Source: Saccharum officinarum
Lineage: Eukaryota; Streptophyta; Magnoliopsida; Poales; Poaceae
Direction of reading: 5' to 3'
Assembly: GCA_020631735.1 (NCBI GenBank)
Contig: CM036201.1
Coordinates: 73,241,253-73,305,252, forward strand
DNA: 64,000 nucleotides
Positions 1 through 11,925 of this stretch are shown here, piece after piece. Position numbers and translations under genes: made by a program. The notes below the pieces were generated by a model that saw only the letters and a program-made list of their open reading frames with translations, was not told the DNA's origin and did not search any database. Numbering within the stretch: position 1 is the stretch's first letter; each line of letters begins with the position of its first letter.

Positions 1-1666
1 GCTTAGCAAGTTAAGTTAGGGTTAGGTAATGCTGATTTTGAATTTCCATTTCATGTTAATCTTTGAAAATCCATATCTCATGCTAGGTAATTCCAAAAAT
101 AGCAAATGTGGACTTTTTGGAAACCTTGAGAAAAGATATATGCAGTAGAGTCATAATATGTTACATGTTTGTAGATGTTTTCTGATGTCTTCATTTAAGC
201 TTTAAAAATGCTCTAAAAATGCCTTAAACATTGACCAGAGCAAGATCTGGAGTTTTAGATATCCAAAAATAGTGATTCTTGTTTTGTTAATTTTGTGAGG
301 ACATGTACTTGCTAGGAAAAATATCAAACATACTAGTTGTTCACTTTTTTCTTAAGGTTTTAATTTAGCCTTGATAAATAAGAAAATCTACATTATATTG
401 CTTGTCATTTTTATATCTTAAGTTGTGTGGCTCCAAATGATGTGAAATTTTTATGGTAGTCTTTCCATGATATGAATGTAGTGTGGTATAAATTTCATGG
501 TTGTTGCTTACTGTATGATCAAGTTATTGATTTAACTTGTTTATGGCTTGATAAATAACTTGTAAATAATATATAATTGATAAAATGGAAGATGTTGTTC
601 CATTAGCTTAGTATGATGTTTATATATCATATTGATTCATGCTAGGGCCTTGTGTTCATAGAAAATATGGAGTTTTAGGTTTAACTTGCTCTCACATTAT
701 TTATTACAATATCCATTTGTCTTTTTCATAGAGGTTGATATACATGTCCAAATGGCTTAAAATTTGGACACTAGACTATTGGGAGCATATTTAGCCTACT
801 ATAATTTTGGTAGAATTTATTGTGAAATTTTGATAGGTGTTCATAATTCCACATAATTATCTAAATGAATTAAGAAAATGTATTAAAAGAATTTATTTAG
901 TAATGGACACTATGTTTTCTGGTGTTCATTAGTTATGTGTGAAATGTTGGTAAAGTTGATTTTATCCAATTATATGTTTGCAATATAAATTAATAATTAT
1001 TTCTTGCAAATGAAGTTTCTGGACAGATCTGGAAACTTGGCAAAGTTCTTAATGATAATGTGCTTTGTTGTGAAACTTGTTTATACAAAAGTTGTAGATA
1101 ATTTATATATCTAGCTGCTGTTAAAATTTGGTGGTATTTGGCCATGTGGTTTAGGAATTATAGCTGTTTAAAGTTGGGTTACAGAATTGCTTGCTCTCTG
1201 TCTTGTTAGACCAGTTTCTGTGTTTGTATAAATTCGACATGTTAAACTTTGGAATCATGCTGTGATAATTATAAATTAAATGTATAGAATTTCATAAACT
1301 TTCCATAAGGTCTTCTTTCAAGTCATTTGGATTTATAAAACTCCAGATATGATTGAATTATGAAGCTACTGTTTGCTTGTCCAGAAATGGATCAATTCCA
1401 ATTATAGTTGTTTGCTTGTATATTGTTAAGTGTGACTTATGCTTTGAGGGTAGTTAAGTTAATACACATGAGATCTTGTAAAACCTTGTGTGCCATGCCT
1501 AATATGCTTGTCATCTTTTATATTAGGTTGGGTGATGTTTATTTAAGCAACATGAAGTGTCTATGCATGTGGAGTGTAATATGGTGTTTGTCTTGTTTAC
1601 TGTATGTGATGCATTGTCCATTATACTTCTATGTATTCATGCACTTGCATCTTGCATCTCATATAG

Positions 1667-1829
1667 GTACGCTAGCAGAAACATGTGAAGGAAATGGCAT
1701 TGGAGCCAAACCCGAAGACGGTGTTTGGTGGATCCATCCCGAAGGTAGAAAGATCGGACGAGTGCTAGATTGGAGGATGCTCGCCAAGCGGGTTTCATCT
1801 GACATACTCTAACTTGAGTCGGATCCCAG
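1667..1829 (+). pseudogene. degenerate copy of LTR exon A
   Basis: This sits where copies B and C have the acidic exon A. It follows a pyrimidine-rich stretch ending in ATATAG and is followed by the same GCAAGCC donor-like motif. In the acceptor phase used by B and C it stays open for about 45 codons, then meets a TAA about 23 bases before the donor. The LPECPDHRPSTF motif is absent and the length (163) is not a multiple of three, so this copy looks decayed or strongly diverged. Confidence 0.4.
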
Positions 1830-2159
1830 GCAAGCCCCGGAGCATTATAAGTCTCCTATCTTCAAAGCAATTAATTCTATATATGTTATAAGTATTGTTG
1901 CATTAAGTGGTAGGAGTTGGTTGGAAACCCTTGCTGCATTATATCACTTCTTGTCCAGATATATGAATCCTTGAAATCTACATAGACTAGGATCGAGTAG
2001 ATGCTTAGCCCTGCTTTAAGCTGTAGAAGTCAGGTGATTTTCTGTCACCTGCGAGATATAGGAATATTCATATATGGCACGGTTGGCTATAATTGCTATC
2101 GTAAAATGGAACCATGTGTTAATAAAATGAAATGAAACCGGGCGGGATGACGATAGTGA

Positions 2160-2580
2160 AGCAACAAGACATGGAGGTCTTGGGTGTGGATCTATCCCCG
2201 TCTGAGTCGTTTAAGGACCGATTCGCTGTACGTCCTTGAGTCATGTTGAACGCAGTCTAACACTTAGTTGGCCGGATAAGTCGTTCCGACCGCGAAGCCG
2301 AGTAATACGGTTCAGGCCGGGAATCGAATGGTAGGTCGCATCTTGGAGGAGAGTAAGGGGGGTTAGAGTCCCTATCACCTGGCAGAGTGTTGCCCTTGGG
2401 GATGCGGCATCATTCGAACCCGCGACTCCTGAATTGTACGAAAGGTGGCTTGTGCGACCCTGGCAGGGGCCTGCGTGGTGAGTGTTAGAAATACCCCTCC
2501 AGCTGGATATGAATTCGATTCGAATCGTCGTCGCTCCCGGTTAGTGAGCACTTGACTTGAGCAGCGGCAACGTAGATTCA
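2160..2580 (+). repeat. conserved intronic LTR block
   Basis: This segment is nearly identical by eye to 37142-37580 of copy C, although flanking LTR sequence is much more diverged. It contains the palindrome CGATTCGAATCG followed by a motif ending TAGTGAGCACTTGACTTGAG, both also present in the copy B LTRs. A conserved hairpin (CTGAATAC, six-base loop, GTACTCAG) follows at 2860-2881. Confidence 0.65.
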
Positions 2581-3330
2581 ACTAATTTGAACTGATGGTT
2601 AATTGGATCACGATGGAAATGTTGTCTCAATTTATACCTGCTATGGTTAATATTGTTTGCTCCTAATAAAGTGAGTGCTCTAGTACAGGTTCTAATATAG
2701 ATGATAGGTTAATGATAATTAACTTGATGCTTAAGCATTAATGATTGATCATCTATATTAAGCTTTTATGCAAAATGTTGTCAAGCTAGCCCCACTTTAT
2801 ATCAGCCTTGCATGATCTTTGGTGTCACCTTATTTCTGATTTCTGACGGATAAGTCTAGCTGAATACCTCCTTGTACTCAGGGTTTTTTTTCTCACTTGT
2901 TGCAGGTTGTGATGTATCATGGCGGCTGCAAGAGTTGGTTGGCTCCTGCCTTGTGGCAGAGTGTGATCATGGGCATGATAGTTCTTATTTACCTTATCTC
3001 TAATGCTTTTGTTGGAAGTCGACCGTGGTACTGGCATGTATTTGAAATAAGAATAATGTTAGTTTCAAATTACTTTGCTTCCGCTACTTTTCAATGTAAG
3101 TTGTAATAACTATGTTGAACTCCGATGTATATTAAATTACTTGAGAAATGGATGTAACATATGACTTGTTATGTTGAATTACTACGATCTTGGCTTGTAT
3201 GTTGGTTGGTTTGAAATCACTCGTGATTTTATTGGACTACCGGAGTTATATGGGCTCAAGTGTGAGAATTTGATCACTTCGGTGATTGTTTTTATACTTG
3301 TGCTCTTATAATTTGGACGGTTCCGTTACA

Positions 3331-3728
3331 TATAATACTGTATAACAGTGACTCATTATGAGCCAGATAAATGCTCCACTCATACAAAGTATGCATCGTT
3401 CAGTGACAAAAGGTTCATCTCAGAACTAAGAAATAGTCTTTCTTTCATTAGTAGACAAATTTCACAACAACAATGCTTGGGGCCAATGCATACCCAGTCC
3501 AGGTTGAGTCTGCTCAGAGTTGCTAGTAGTTAGATAATCCCAGGTTAGCAAAGGCCAATTGACTAATACTGCTAATCATCAGTGCAACCAGCACAAGATG
3601 GCCTTCTTCTCTCCTAAATGGTTGGCATATGTGGGATTTTTTAAGGAGAAAAAAAATGTTGAAAATCCCACACAGCACAACAAATTTATTCTGTAACAAT
3701 GCAAGAGCCTGACTTCGTCACGTTCCTG
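3331..3728. other. 3' flank of carrier gene, no gene seen
   Basis: Spacer between the LTR end and the carrier stop codon. On the minus strand an AATAAA motif (3685-3690) lies about 40 bases after the stop and is a plausible poly(A) signal. Nothing else is recognised. Confidence 0.5.
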
Positions 3729-6700
3729 CTAGGCATGGAGCCGTGAACCCAAAAGAAGGTCCTTCCATGCCTCATAAAACATCCAGGTGACACCGGACGT
3801 CGGCATGACCTTCAGGGAGCTCGCCGCCCATCCTCGGAAAAGCCCCTTGACGCCCTCCTCTTGGACCACCTCAGCTAATGCTGCAATCATGTGGGGTGGG
3901 CACTTCCCTTGTAGGGATCCCACCATAAGCCGCTTTCTTGCCACTTCTAGAGGGAAGCTGATTGTGCTTGCAGTTAGACCTAGAAGGTTCAAATAACTAT
4001 GAGACAAGACACCTAACTTGGAATATAACATTTCCTAATTTGTTTCAAGAAATTTGGTGAATTGTATGTAACACTTTACATGTAACTGAATCCGACCTGA
4101 AAGAGCCCCAATAACCAGCAGCTCAGGACGGCTCAAAGATTTCTTTTTATGTGCACGGCAGTAGGAAGTCTTGACGGTCTCGTACATGAAATAGTAGCAT
4201 GTGCTATATGGAAGCATGCCAACCAACGTTGGGCAGAGGCCAGCATAAAGACCACCAATGCCATCAGTCCGGTAAATCTTGTTGATGGCAATGGCAATAC
4301 TAGGATAAGCCTGACGATTGACAGTCATGCGGTCCTGCGACAAGAAGAATAGTCAAAAAGTAATCAATAAATTAAATAAGAGGCCTCACAAAGTTCTACG
4401 AAGTTTGCTGGTTTGCCATTTATTTGGAATAGGCAATAGAAGTTAGAAATATAAACCAAACCCCAAAAAGGAAATAAAGAAAAGGAACATAACATTCCAT
4501 GAATAGTGCCCACAGATATTTAACATGCAGATTTAGCTCTGAAGTACCTTAAGAACCTCAAGAGGATGGCACACTAAAGTGCTAGCTATTCCAGCTGCCG
4601 CACCTCCAATTGCAATCGGCGATAGTAAGTGAAATGGCAGCTCGATTTTCAAATTGCCAAGTTGTATCTTTGGGCATCCATCCTCTTTCCATTTCTCTTG
4701 TGTTGATGCCATACTCCTTTTGACACATTCAAATGTCCCGAGCTCAATTGCCTGAGTTGGGATAATCCGGAGCATATTTATTGTATTACCTGCCCAGAGT
4801 CCTTGCCAGCCATTATGTTCAACAATCTCCACAAAGCTACCAAAAATATGTTTTGATCCTACCCCTACAACCATTCTTGTCCTGAAATCAATCAAAGCAT
4901 ATCAGATTACTTGTAGATACTCTTTTATAAGTAGATAGAGCACTTTTGATATTTATCGGAATCGATGGCAACAGACAACAAAATAATTGTATATCACTTA
5001 GCTAAATGGGCTTGGTGTAGTAAATTACTTCAATTAGAATAGCAAGCGGATATCACTTCACTGAAAGATATATACTAGTACCATAATATAATCGGCAGAT
5101 CATTGAAAATTGTAAACAAACTCATTTCCCAGAGTGGGGGACAAACTTTCTCATGCAACCAAACTAATATATTTTGAAATAGCAAGACGCTAGACTTAGA
5201 ACTATGAAAAGACAAATCTGGAGAGCAAAAACTACCTGATAGTTTCTAAGGGAGCAAGAACAGCCTTAGTCATTGCACCAGCCAATGCCCCACTCACGAA
5301 TTCTGCGACTTCTCTATTCCTCAGAAAAGTCTGCATTAGGTACATGTCTTAGATCAATGTCTGGTAACTCCATCAGCATTTAGCAAGATTTGAAAAACTC
5401 ATAAGAAACTCAGATCACTGAAAACACTATTTTCAGGAAGTTCCAACTCCGAAATAATCCTAAGCATCTGCAAGTGTTTAACACTTTAACGTGGTAGGAA
5501 ATGCAATAGAGAGGCTGGAAAAAAAGGAACTCCCATCCCATCCGATAGACAGCTATTATCAATATTATCATTCCTTTTGATTTTCAGTGACAACAGCAAA
5601 GCTATGTGCATTTTGCATATTGACTACAGCATCACTTGTCATTTTATTAACAAGACATAGGTACCTGTGTATTCCCAAGTAACTTGGTGAATGCTGTCCA
5701 AAGCTATTGTTAACCTGTTACTTCATGCATTTTGTCAAAGCCTAATCTGAATTGCACTATTTTCTTTCTTTAGGAAACATCCTCAGTCCTTAACTCTGAC
5801 CAAGTGAACAAAGCTGTGAATGGGTACAATTATTACACATTTACACTGCAGCTCAATGGGTTGCATTCACCTAGCTGGTGGCATGAAAGTTCCTAGGCAG
5901 CAGCACGTCACAAATAGCTGGGAAGGTTGGATTGTAGTTGTTTAACAATATTGGTCCAACTTGGAAGTTGGAAGTGGACAGGGAAAGGAAAAACAAGGGA
6001 ACTTAACTAAAACACAGGTATATTCTACACGGGGTAGATGCATGAAAACCAAGAAAAGTCTTGGGTTCCAAACGACAAACTTTTGTGTCGTTTTTGAAAG
6101 GATCATATCACACAAACATAACAGAAAGAAAATTGTGGAAGCAATCAAATTTACTCACCAAGGCATATAAGCAGGTATGTCACTACTTGCTTTAATCAAA
6201 TTGAAAAATAGCTAATGATACAAAACGGCAGCATCTGTCGGAAGCTTCCCTACACCTCCTCAGCTTTTTAAGTGCAAAGGAAAAGACAAATAAAAAGGAA
6301 TTCCACATAGAAGGCAAAATTCTGCTCAATGGGGATAGCTACAGTGCATCTATAGCTTTCAACTGGTCAGCAGTCAGCACCAGGTCTGCTTGTGAAGAAA
6401 TATCTACCTAAGATAAGAACAAAAAAAACATCCAGCAGGCATGGGACACCGGGCACATGGCAATGGGACCCATGCACACATCAACATTATCCTACCTTTA
6501 GAACCCCTTAACTTCATCTGTCTATATGGGCAAAAAGAAAATACTGATCTGAGTTAACTATACTTCATCTCAATAAGTTACCGGCAACAATTTGGGATGC
6601 CCGCCTAGACCGCAGGCCAGGACGAAACTTCCAAACAACCACCAACTGTTAAACAGTCAGCTAATCAACTACTATTGAAACAGATAATGAGGCGACTTTG

Positions 6701-7482
6701 ATATATCTATATATATAGGAAGATCCCTGGATAAAGATCCGAAGTAAGCTACCAACATCATGGTCACAGTATTTTAACAAATCAAATAAGCAGTTTGAAA
6801 CTTCTACATCAAACAGTTACTAGGTCGCAGCATGAACCTTCAAGCATGGGGTCGCAGCATGAACCTTCAAGCATGGGGGACTGTTTGCCGGTTGAATCAT
6901 CCACAGAATATACATCAGACATCAGGTTATAGAACAATTAATAATAGAAAAAGACATCGGCTTTACAGCAAAGCTGATTTCAAAAAAAAATCAAATCGCC
7001 CACAAATCCTATCCTCATGCGAGCAATTCAGCAAACAGGCACCACGCCTTGAATAAGGTAGCAAAGCTCCCGCCTCTGTGCCGTTTACCCGTGTGCCCAA
7101 CCAATCCGAAAGGCGACAGCGTTCCAATCCACATCCACATGCTCAGTGAGAACTAACTAAGCCACCATCACACTCACAACACATCCATCCAGATTCCAGA
7201 GCATAACAAGAAGCACGAAACCGAGACAACCGAGATCTGCAGACGAGACCAGTTACTCACCCTAGCGGCGGCGCCAACGTCGGGCAGCCTGGCGGCGAGG
7301 TCCCCGACGACCCGGGCAGCGGCGGCGTCGAGGCCGTCGTCCTTGGGCACGGGCAGGCCCACGACGAGCAGGCCGTCCTTGTACCCGGCGGCGGCCCCGG
7401 GCACGGCGGCGCCGACGCGGACGTCCGCGAAGCCGATGCTCGCCAGCGCCAGCTTCTTGCGCCCCGCCTCCTCCACGCCCAT
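3729..7482 (-). CDS. BT1-like (BTL1-type) mitochondrial carrier family protein
   Basis: Five exons with GT-AG introns: 7482-7261, 5330-5236, 4881-4548, 4334-4097 and 3979-3729. They total 1140 nt, or 379 residues plus a TAG stop. The protein shows the three-fold mitochondrial carrier plan. Signature motifs are PLETIR (residues 101-106), PLEVLK (212-217) and PLEVAR (306-311), each in the odd helix of a repeat, with glycine/aromatic-rich segments after them. The sequence around the motifs resembles plant Brittle-1-like adenine nucleotide carriers, which exchange nucleotides across the inner organellar membrane. The first exon (74 residues, Ala/Gly-rich) is joined by phase and by a consensus GTGAGT donor across a 1.9-kb intron; this joining is inferred. 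The start at 7482 is the first methionine after a pyrimidine-rich leader, although the frame stays open upstream. There are no frameshifts. Transport substrate and plastid versus mitochondrial location cannot be read from the sequence. Confidence 0.88.
6824..6877. repeat. 27-bp exact tandem duplication in intron 1
   Basis: A 27-base unit beginning GTCGCAGCATGAACC occurs twice back to back (6824-6850, 6851-6877) within the first intron of the carrier gene. Confidence 0.9.
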
Positions 7483-7800
7483 GGCTGCTCCGGCCTCCTC
7501 GCGGGTGCGGAACGCGAATGCGCCGAACGGGAGGGGGGCAAGCGGCAAGCGCAATAGGGGGTCGGGCGGGCGGTCGGCCGGTCTCCTCCTCGTCCCCGCC
7601 GCTTCTCGCGGCTTTTGTAGGGAAGGGAAGGGGAGGGGAGGGGAGGGGAGGGGGGAGGGAGGAGGAGCGGAGCGGAGGAGGCGAAATTGCGTAAAGGGTG
7701 GTGGTGGCGGGCGCCGAAGAAGGGATTCTGCGCAAAAGCGCTCAGATGCGACGCCAACGGCTTCACGGGGGTAGCGTACTATACAACGACAGTGCACGTG
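7483..7800 (-). promoter_or_regulatory. leader/promoter of carrier gene with CCCCT microsatellite
   Basis: The region upstream of the carrier start is GC-rich. It carries a GGGGA/CCCCT simple repeat at about 7621-7665, on the coding strand a CT-rich tract typical of plant 5' leaders. No clear TATA box was identified. The assignment rests on position and composition. Confidence 0.4.
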
Positions 7801-7887
7801 TAAATCCGTAACGTAGACGGGAGTGTGGGTGGGGTATTTATTCGTTTTTTTTCCTTATTTTCTCGTGTAAATTTGAAATGATTTTGA

Positions 7888-8118
7888 GGGTGCGTTTAGT
7901 TCGCCAAAATTTTTGGTTTTGGCTACGGTAGCACTTTCGTTTGTATTTGTCAATTAGTGTCCAATCATAGACTAATTAGGCTCAAAAAATTCGTATCGTG
8001 GTTTTCTACTAAACTGTGTAATTAGTTTTTTTTTCGGCTATCTTTAATGTTCCATACATGTGTCCAAATATTCGATGTGACGGAAAATCCTAAATTTTTT
8101 TGAAAACTAAACATGGCC
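7888..8118. mobile_element. Tourist-like MITE
   Basis: Terminal inverted repeats GGGTGCGTTTAGTT and GGCCATGTTTAGTT bound an AT-rich core, and the element is flanked by a 3-bp TGA direct repeat (7885-7887, 8119-8121). A 3-bp TSD with GGS-type termini fits PIF/Harbinger-derived Tourist elements. Relatives lie at 8232-8473, 9871-10114, 41477-41750 and 51690-51932. Confidence 0.75.
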
Positions 8119-8231
8119 TGACTTTTCCTTTTAAAATAATCTGGACGCTTGAAGCCTCGGGACAGTACTCGGCCAGCTCCGCCTACAGCATCCAATTCAC
8201 TGGCCAGGTAACATCAAACTTCCCCACTCTA

Positions 8232-8473
8232 GGACTTGTTTAGATTGCAAATTTTTTTAACTTTAGCTAATGTAGCACTTTCGTTTGTATTTAGTAATTA
8301 ATATCCAATCATGGATAAATTAGGCTCAAAAGATTCGTCTCGTGATTTACTACCAAACTGTATAATTATTTATTTTTTTACCAACATTTAATGCTCTACG
8401 CATACGTCTAAAAATTTATGTAATAAAGAAAGAGTGAAAAAACTTAGAATTTAGGTGACATCTAAACAAGGCC
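8232..8473. mobile_element. Tourist-like MITE inside LINE remnant
   Basis: Termini GGACTTGTTTAGAT and GGCCTTGTTTAGAT form an inverted repeat around an AT-rich core related to 7888-8118. Flanks CTA/ATA are a near-match 3-bp duplication. It interrupts the zf-RVT reading frame. Confidence 0.7.
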
Positions 8474-8617
8474 ATAATCTGGAAAGCTTGGGCACCTCCG
8501 AGATGCAAAATGTTCCTGTGGCTGCTGCTACAAGATAGACTCTGGACGGGCCAGCCTACAGCTACGTAGATGGAATGCGCCGCTATGCTAGAGACGGCTG
8601 TGCACCTTTTCGTTTGA

Positions 8618-9056
8618 GACTACCCGCACTCATCCATCCTCTATATCATCCTCTATACGTCTTAGTCAGCAAGATTCTCTACTCTATACTTAATTCTCCC
8701 GCACCCATCCATCCTCTATATCATTCTCTATCCACTCTATTCACTGTGAGACCGACTTGTCACTTTATCTAAATATATCCATGTGTGATCTAGTTTTGAA
8801 GGATTTATTGAGACGAATTTAATGGTGCAATCGAAATTTAATTTGGATTTTTGGTTTGTGAGTTATAGCATTTTTCCCTTTGTTTAGCTAGCGAGGTCCG
8901 CCACTACAGAGTATAGAGTAAGCACAGTACTACTCTAAATATAGAGTAAGAGAAAGGATAGAGTATCGTTTTAGAGTATCCAGTGCAGCAGTTTTTACTC
9001 TATATTCATACTCTAAAGCTTTAGAGTATCGTTTTAGAGTATCACTGCGGCTAGTC
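8618..9056. mobile_element. Tourist-like MITE, 439 bp (second copy at 50758)
   Basis: Inverted termini GACTACCCGCA and GACTAGCCGCA are flanked by TGA on both sides (8615-8617, 9057-9059). Internally it contains repeated CTCTATA/TATAGAG tracts. A close copy lies at 50758-51176, and both ends of that copy agree with the boundaries called here. Confidence 0.85.
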
Positions 9057-9352
9057 TGAGTGCCCCGTTCTCACGAGAAATCTGATGTCTCGTTTCCACT
9101 TGGAGTGGATGTCAGAATTTGCACTCCTCTCAATGGATGAGCAGACACGATATGGAAGACTGGTTCTACGATATGACTAGCAGGGGCACAAAGATGACTC
9201 ATACGATCTCCGTACAGGCTCTATGGTGCATTTGGAAGCAAAGAAACACTATAATTTTGAGAGACTCTAGAAGGCCGGCACAAGCGATCTTCGCTGAGAT
9301 CAGGGACGAGTGTTTCACATGGTCGATGGCAGGAGGAAAGATCCTCAACTTA

Positions 9353-9543
9353 GGCCCTATTTGGATTGCTGCTGCTAAATTTAGTTCCTTTTAAATGGTT
9401 TAGTCTCATTTAGTTACTTCAGAGTTGCTAGAGAGGACTAAAGTTCTTTTAGTCTCATTTAGTCATAATATTTAGGTAAAAAATGACTAAATAGGACTAA
9501 TTGAGGCTAGATTTAGGAGCTCATAGCTGAACCAAACACCCTC
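9353..9543. mobile_element. Tourist-like MITE with TTA target duplication
   Basis: Termini GGCCCTATTTGG and GAGGGTGTTTGG form an inverted repeat. TTA occurs immediately on both sides (9350-9352, 9544-9546). The interior is rich in TTTAGTC/GACTAAA motifs in both orientations. Confidence 0.8.
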
Positions 9544-9546
9544 TTA

Positions 9547-9870
9547 CTTTTTTTGGTACACATGTCATTAGTGAGTAATTAGCTACTTTTTTTGCGACAG
9601 GCAGAGCTAACTCGCGCCGGTAATCTAACATTGTTCTTCTAACTTATTAATGATATAGTCGGGTAACCAGATCTTAAAAAAAACTTGCTTTCAACGACAT
9701 GTTGAGGATTTTTGCACGTTGATGATCCATTGTTGTTTTGTCGCTTTTTTTTCTCACGTGCTTTTGGTGTGTGTAAATAAACGGTGGATATTTGTGTTTC
9801 CTGGGAATTGAGAGTTTCCGTGCGTGTTTGGCACGCTTGAGAAAAAAAAAACGTATTGTCCTTTTGGTCA
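9547..9870. other. intergenic, nothing recognised
   Basis: AT-rich sequence with poly(A)/poly(T) runs. No gene, RNA or bounded repeat is seen. Confidence 0.5.
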
Positions 9871-10114
9871 GGGCGTGTTTAGATGTAAAAATTTTTAGAG
9901 AAAAGTTCATGTAGCACTTTTCGTTGTTATTTGGTAAAATTTGTCCAATCATGAACTAACTAGGCTCAAAAAATTTATCTCGACATTTACAGACAAACTA
10001 TGCAATTAGTTATTTTTTTACCTACATTTAATGCTCCATACATACGTCTAAAGATTCGATGTAACAGTTTTTGCGCAAAAATTTTTGGACCTTTTTGGCC
10101 ATCTAAACGCGGCC
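9871..10114. mobile_element. Tourist-like MITE with TCA target duplication
   Basis: Termini GGGCGTGTTTAGATG and GGCCGCGTTTAGATG are inverted repeats flanked by TCA (9868-9870, 10115-10117). The core resembles 51690-51932 and the truncated copy at 31993-32081. Confidence 0.8.
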
Positions 10115-10117
10115 TCA

Positions 10118-10608
10118 CTCGGATTCTCGCTCTCGGTGGCCTTTTTCTTGAGAGGGACAGCTGCTGCATGTGGTTTATCTTATTGGTCATACTCAGAGAC
10201 GTGGGAAATAGGCGAGAAGGTGAGGGCTAGGGCACAAAAACAGGGTCACTTTCCCGAGGCGATGACCTTTTGGGCCCACCAATAATACACTGCAGGTAGG
10301 ATACAGATAGGATGAATTGATAGAACAAATCGGGAGGCCCATCAAATAGACGGGGCAAACCAGCCCAAGATTAAGTGGCCCACGACATCGTTGCAACTTT
10401 CTATATGGGCTTTACTTGGCCCAGTGTCGTCTTCGTGAAACTTGCTGGCCTAGGGAGAGGCTAGCGCCCAGCGTCTGGACACCCGCGTGGTACGCCTGCT
10501 TCACGAGAGGTCACGCGCCGCTCCATGTCCCGTGTCCGCTCTGTATCCCTAGTCACTCCATGTTCCATGCCCGCTCCGTCTCGATCTGTACCTGCACAAT
10601 TTCCTGCG
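10118..10608. other. intergenic, nothing recognised
   Basis: Moderately GC-rich spacer between a MITE and the Ty3/Gypsy array. Short ORFs here lack any recognisable domain. Confidence 0.5.
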
Positions 10609-10613
10609 CCTGC

Positions 10614-11500
10614 TGTAACAGAACCGCCCAATTATACGAGATTAAGTAAGAAAATCATCCAACGGACGGACAATTTACCAAACTTAAGCCCGTATAACCC
10701 GGTAGTCCGTGAAATCTCGACGGATTTCAAACCATTTCATATCACAGCCAAGATCGTAATAAGTTCAGCGATTACCTTCATAAGTTACACAGCAGTTTGC
10801 GGCACAAAATACATCGGAGTTTAAACATAGTTATTACAAACCAGTTTCAAATAAAGTAGCGGAAGCATTAGTTCAAAGCACACACACACACATCTTTTCC
10901 AAAATACAGTGCCAGCTCGCGATCATCTCCCACAAAAGCATCAGGCGAGGAGTAGTGAGTGACCATTGCCCATGGTCCTAGGCTTCGCCCATCGCAGGGT
11001 AGAGACAGTTGATACAATAACCATAGTACATCTGTCCATCTGCAACAAGTGGGAACAAAGCCCTGAGTACGAGAAGGTACTCAGCTAGACTTACCCGACA
11101 GAACCAAAACAAAAGACTCCAAGGATCATGATAGGCATTTTGGTGGGGTAGCTGACTCATTTGCAAGAAAAGCATTTTTAGCTTAGCAAATCATTTACAA
11201 AAGCATGTCATCTTCTAAATCTTTATTCTCCTGTCAACTATATTTGCACTTTATGCTAAAGTAACCATGTAATTGAGCAAGCAAGGATTACCATTGATAT
11301 TTAACAATAATTACCATGTCATTTTCCACATAACTATCCAAGTGTTGTATCCATATTACTACGATGAAGTAACTCAAGTCAAGTGCTCACTATCCAGTGA
11401 ACGATGGCGATTCGAATCGATTATTGACCAGCTGGTAATTTATTCTTCACACAAACCTCACTCACCCGCTAAAGTGAGGTATTGGTCACCGTGTCAACCT
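10614..11500 (-). mobile_element. 3'-part LTR fragment of the truncated second unit
   Basis: Nearly identical to 12719-13605 of the middle LTR. At about 11500 the match jumps from LTR sequence (GGTCACCGTGTCAACC) directly into gag sequence (ACTCTACTTTCAG) with a two-base filler. The fragment contains a complete copy of LTR exon B (10978-11039). Confidence 0.9.
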
Positions 11501-11925
11501 CACTCTACTTTCAGAACTTCTGTCATCCTTAACACACGGAACTTATCTTCCATAGTGTTAATCCATTCTTCGGCATCAAGTGGCTCTGCTGCTTCTTTGA
11601 AAATAGGTGGCCTCGTATCCATGAAATCCTTGAAACTGCTGTACTGGTTCACTCCCTGGCCACCACCTTGATTATTTCCTCTTTGAACATTTTCCGCGAT
11701 GGTACGCAGAAAGTCTTCCATATTCCTCTGTGATTGTTCAGTATTGCGTTGACTTCCAAGAAACTGTGTGAAGAACATTTCTGCGGTAAGCGGCGGAGGA
11801 GGGGGCAAATGTGGTTCTGGACGTGGTTCCTGGTGGTTGACATTGTTGGCACCACTTCCACCAGCTCCTGCACCGTTGCCACCAGTCTCAGCGGCTTCGT
11901 ACGTAGCACGACGAGTGTTGGCCAT
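11500..11925 (-). pseudogene. truncated gag of second unit
   Basis: The first ~140 codons match the gag start at 21102 downwards, beginning [13 protein letters not shown]. Homology stops at the deletion junction about 11502. Upstream (11926-12718) is the same leader as 21103-21896, including the primer-binding site adjoining the middle LTR. Confidence 0.9.

Larger units (their letters stand above)
1..3330 (+). mobile_element. 3' portion of a long Ty3/Gypsy LTR (copy A)
   Basis: The stretch is AT-rich at first and then collinear with the last ~2.9 kb of the LTR at 32082-38317 (copy C). The blocks at 2160-2580 and 2830-3330 are the most similar. It ends in TTCCGTTACA, equivalent to the CTGTTACA end of copy C. 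No primer-binding site follows the end, so this is a solo LTR or a 3' LTR read in + orientation; its start lies outside the window. It ends about 400 bp from the 3' end of the carrier gene. Family assignment is by homology to copies B and C. Confidence 0.75.
8122..9349 (+). pseudogene. LINE remnant: zinc-binding reverse-transcriptase domain, broken by two MITEs
   Basis: Once the MITEs at 8232-8473 and 8618-9056 are removed, three pieces read as the zf-RVT region found at the C-terminus of plant LINE ORF2. The first (about 8155-8220) shows the motif ASGQYSASSAY. The second (8476-8600) reads IWKAWAPPRCKMFLWLLLQ. The third (9119-9349) reads ALWCIWKQRNTIILRDSRR and onward. Frame breaks and stops make it non-functional. 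A third MITE (9353) ends it. Confidence 0.75.

Noticed and set aside
1408..1812. 134-residue ORF as a host gene
   Set aside because: It spans LTR sequence collinear with copy C, and its end lies in the degenerate exon A. No independent domain.
7257..7797. Alternative minus- and plus-strand ORFs over the carrier first exon
   Set aside because: Shadows of GC-rich coding and leader sequence. Only the MGVEEAG frame connects by splice phase to the carrier exons.
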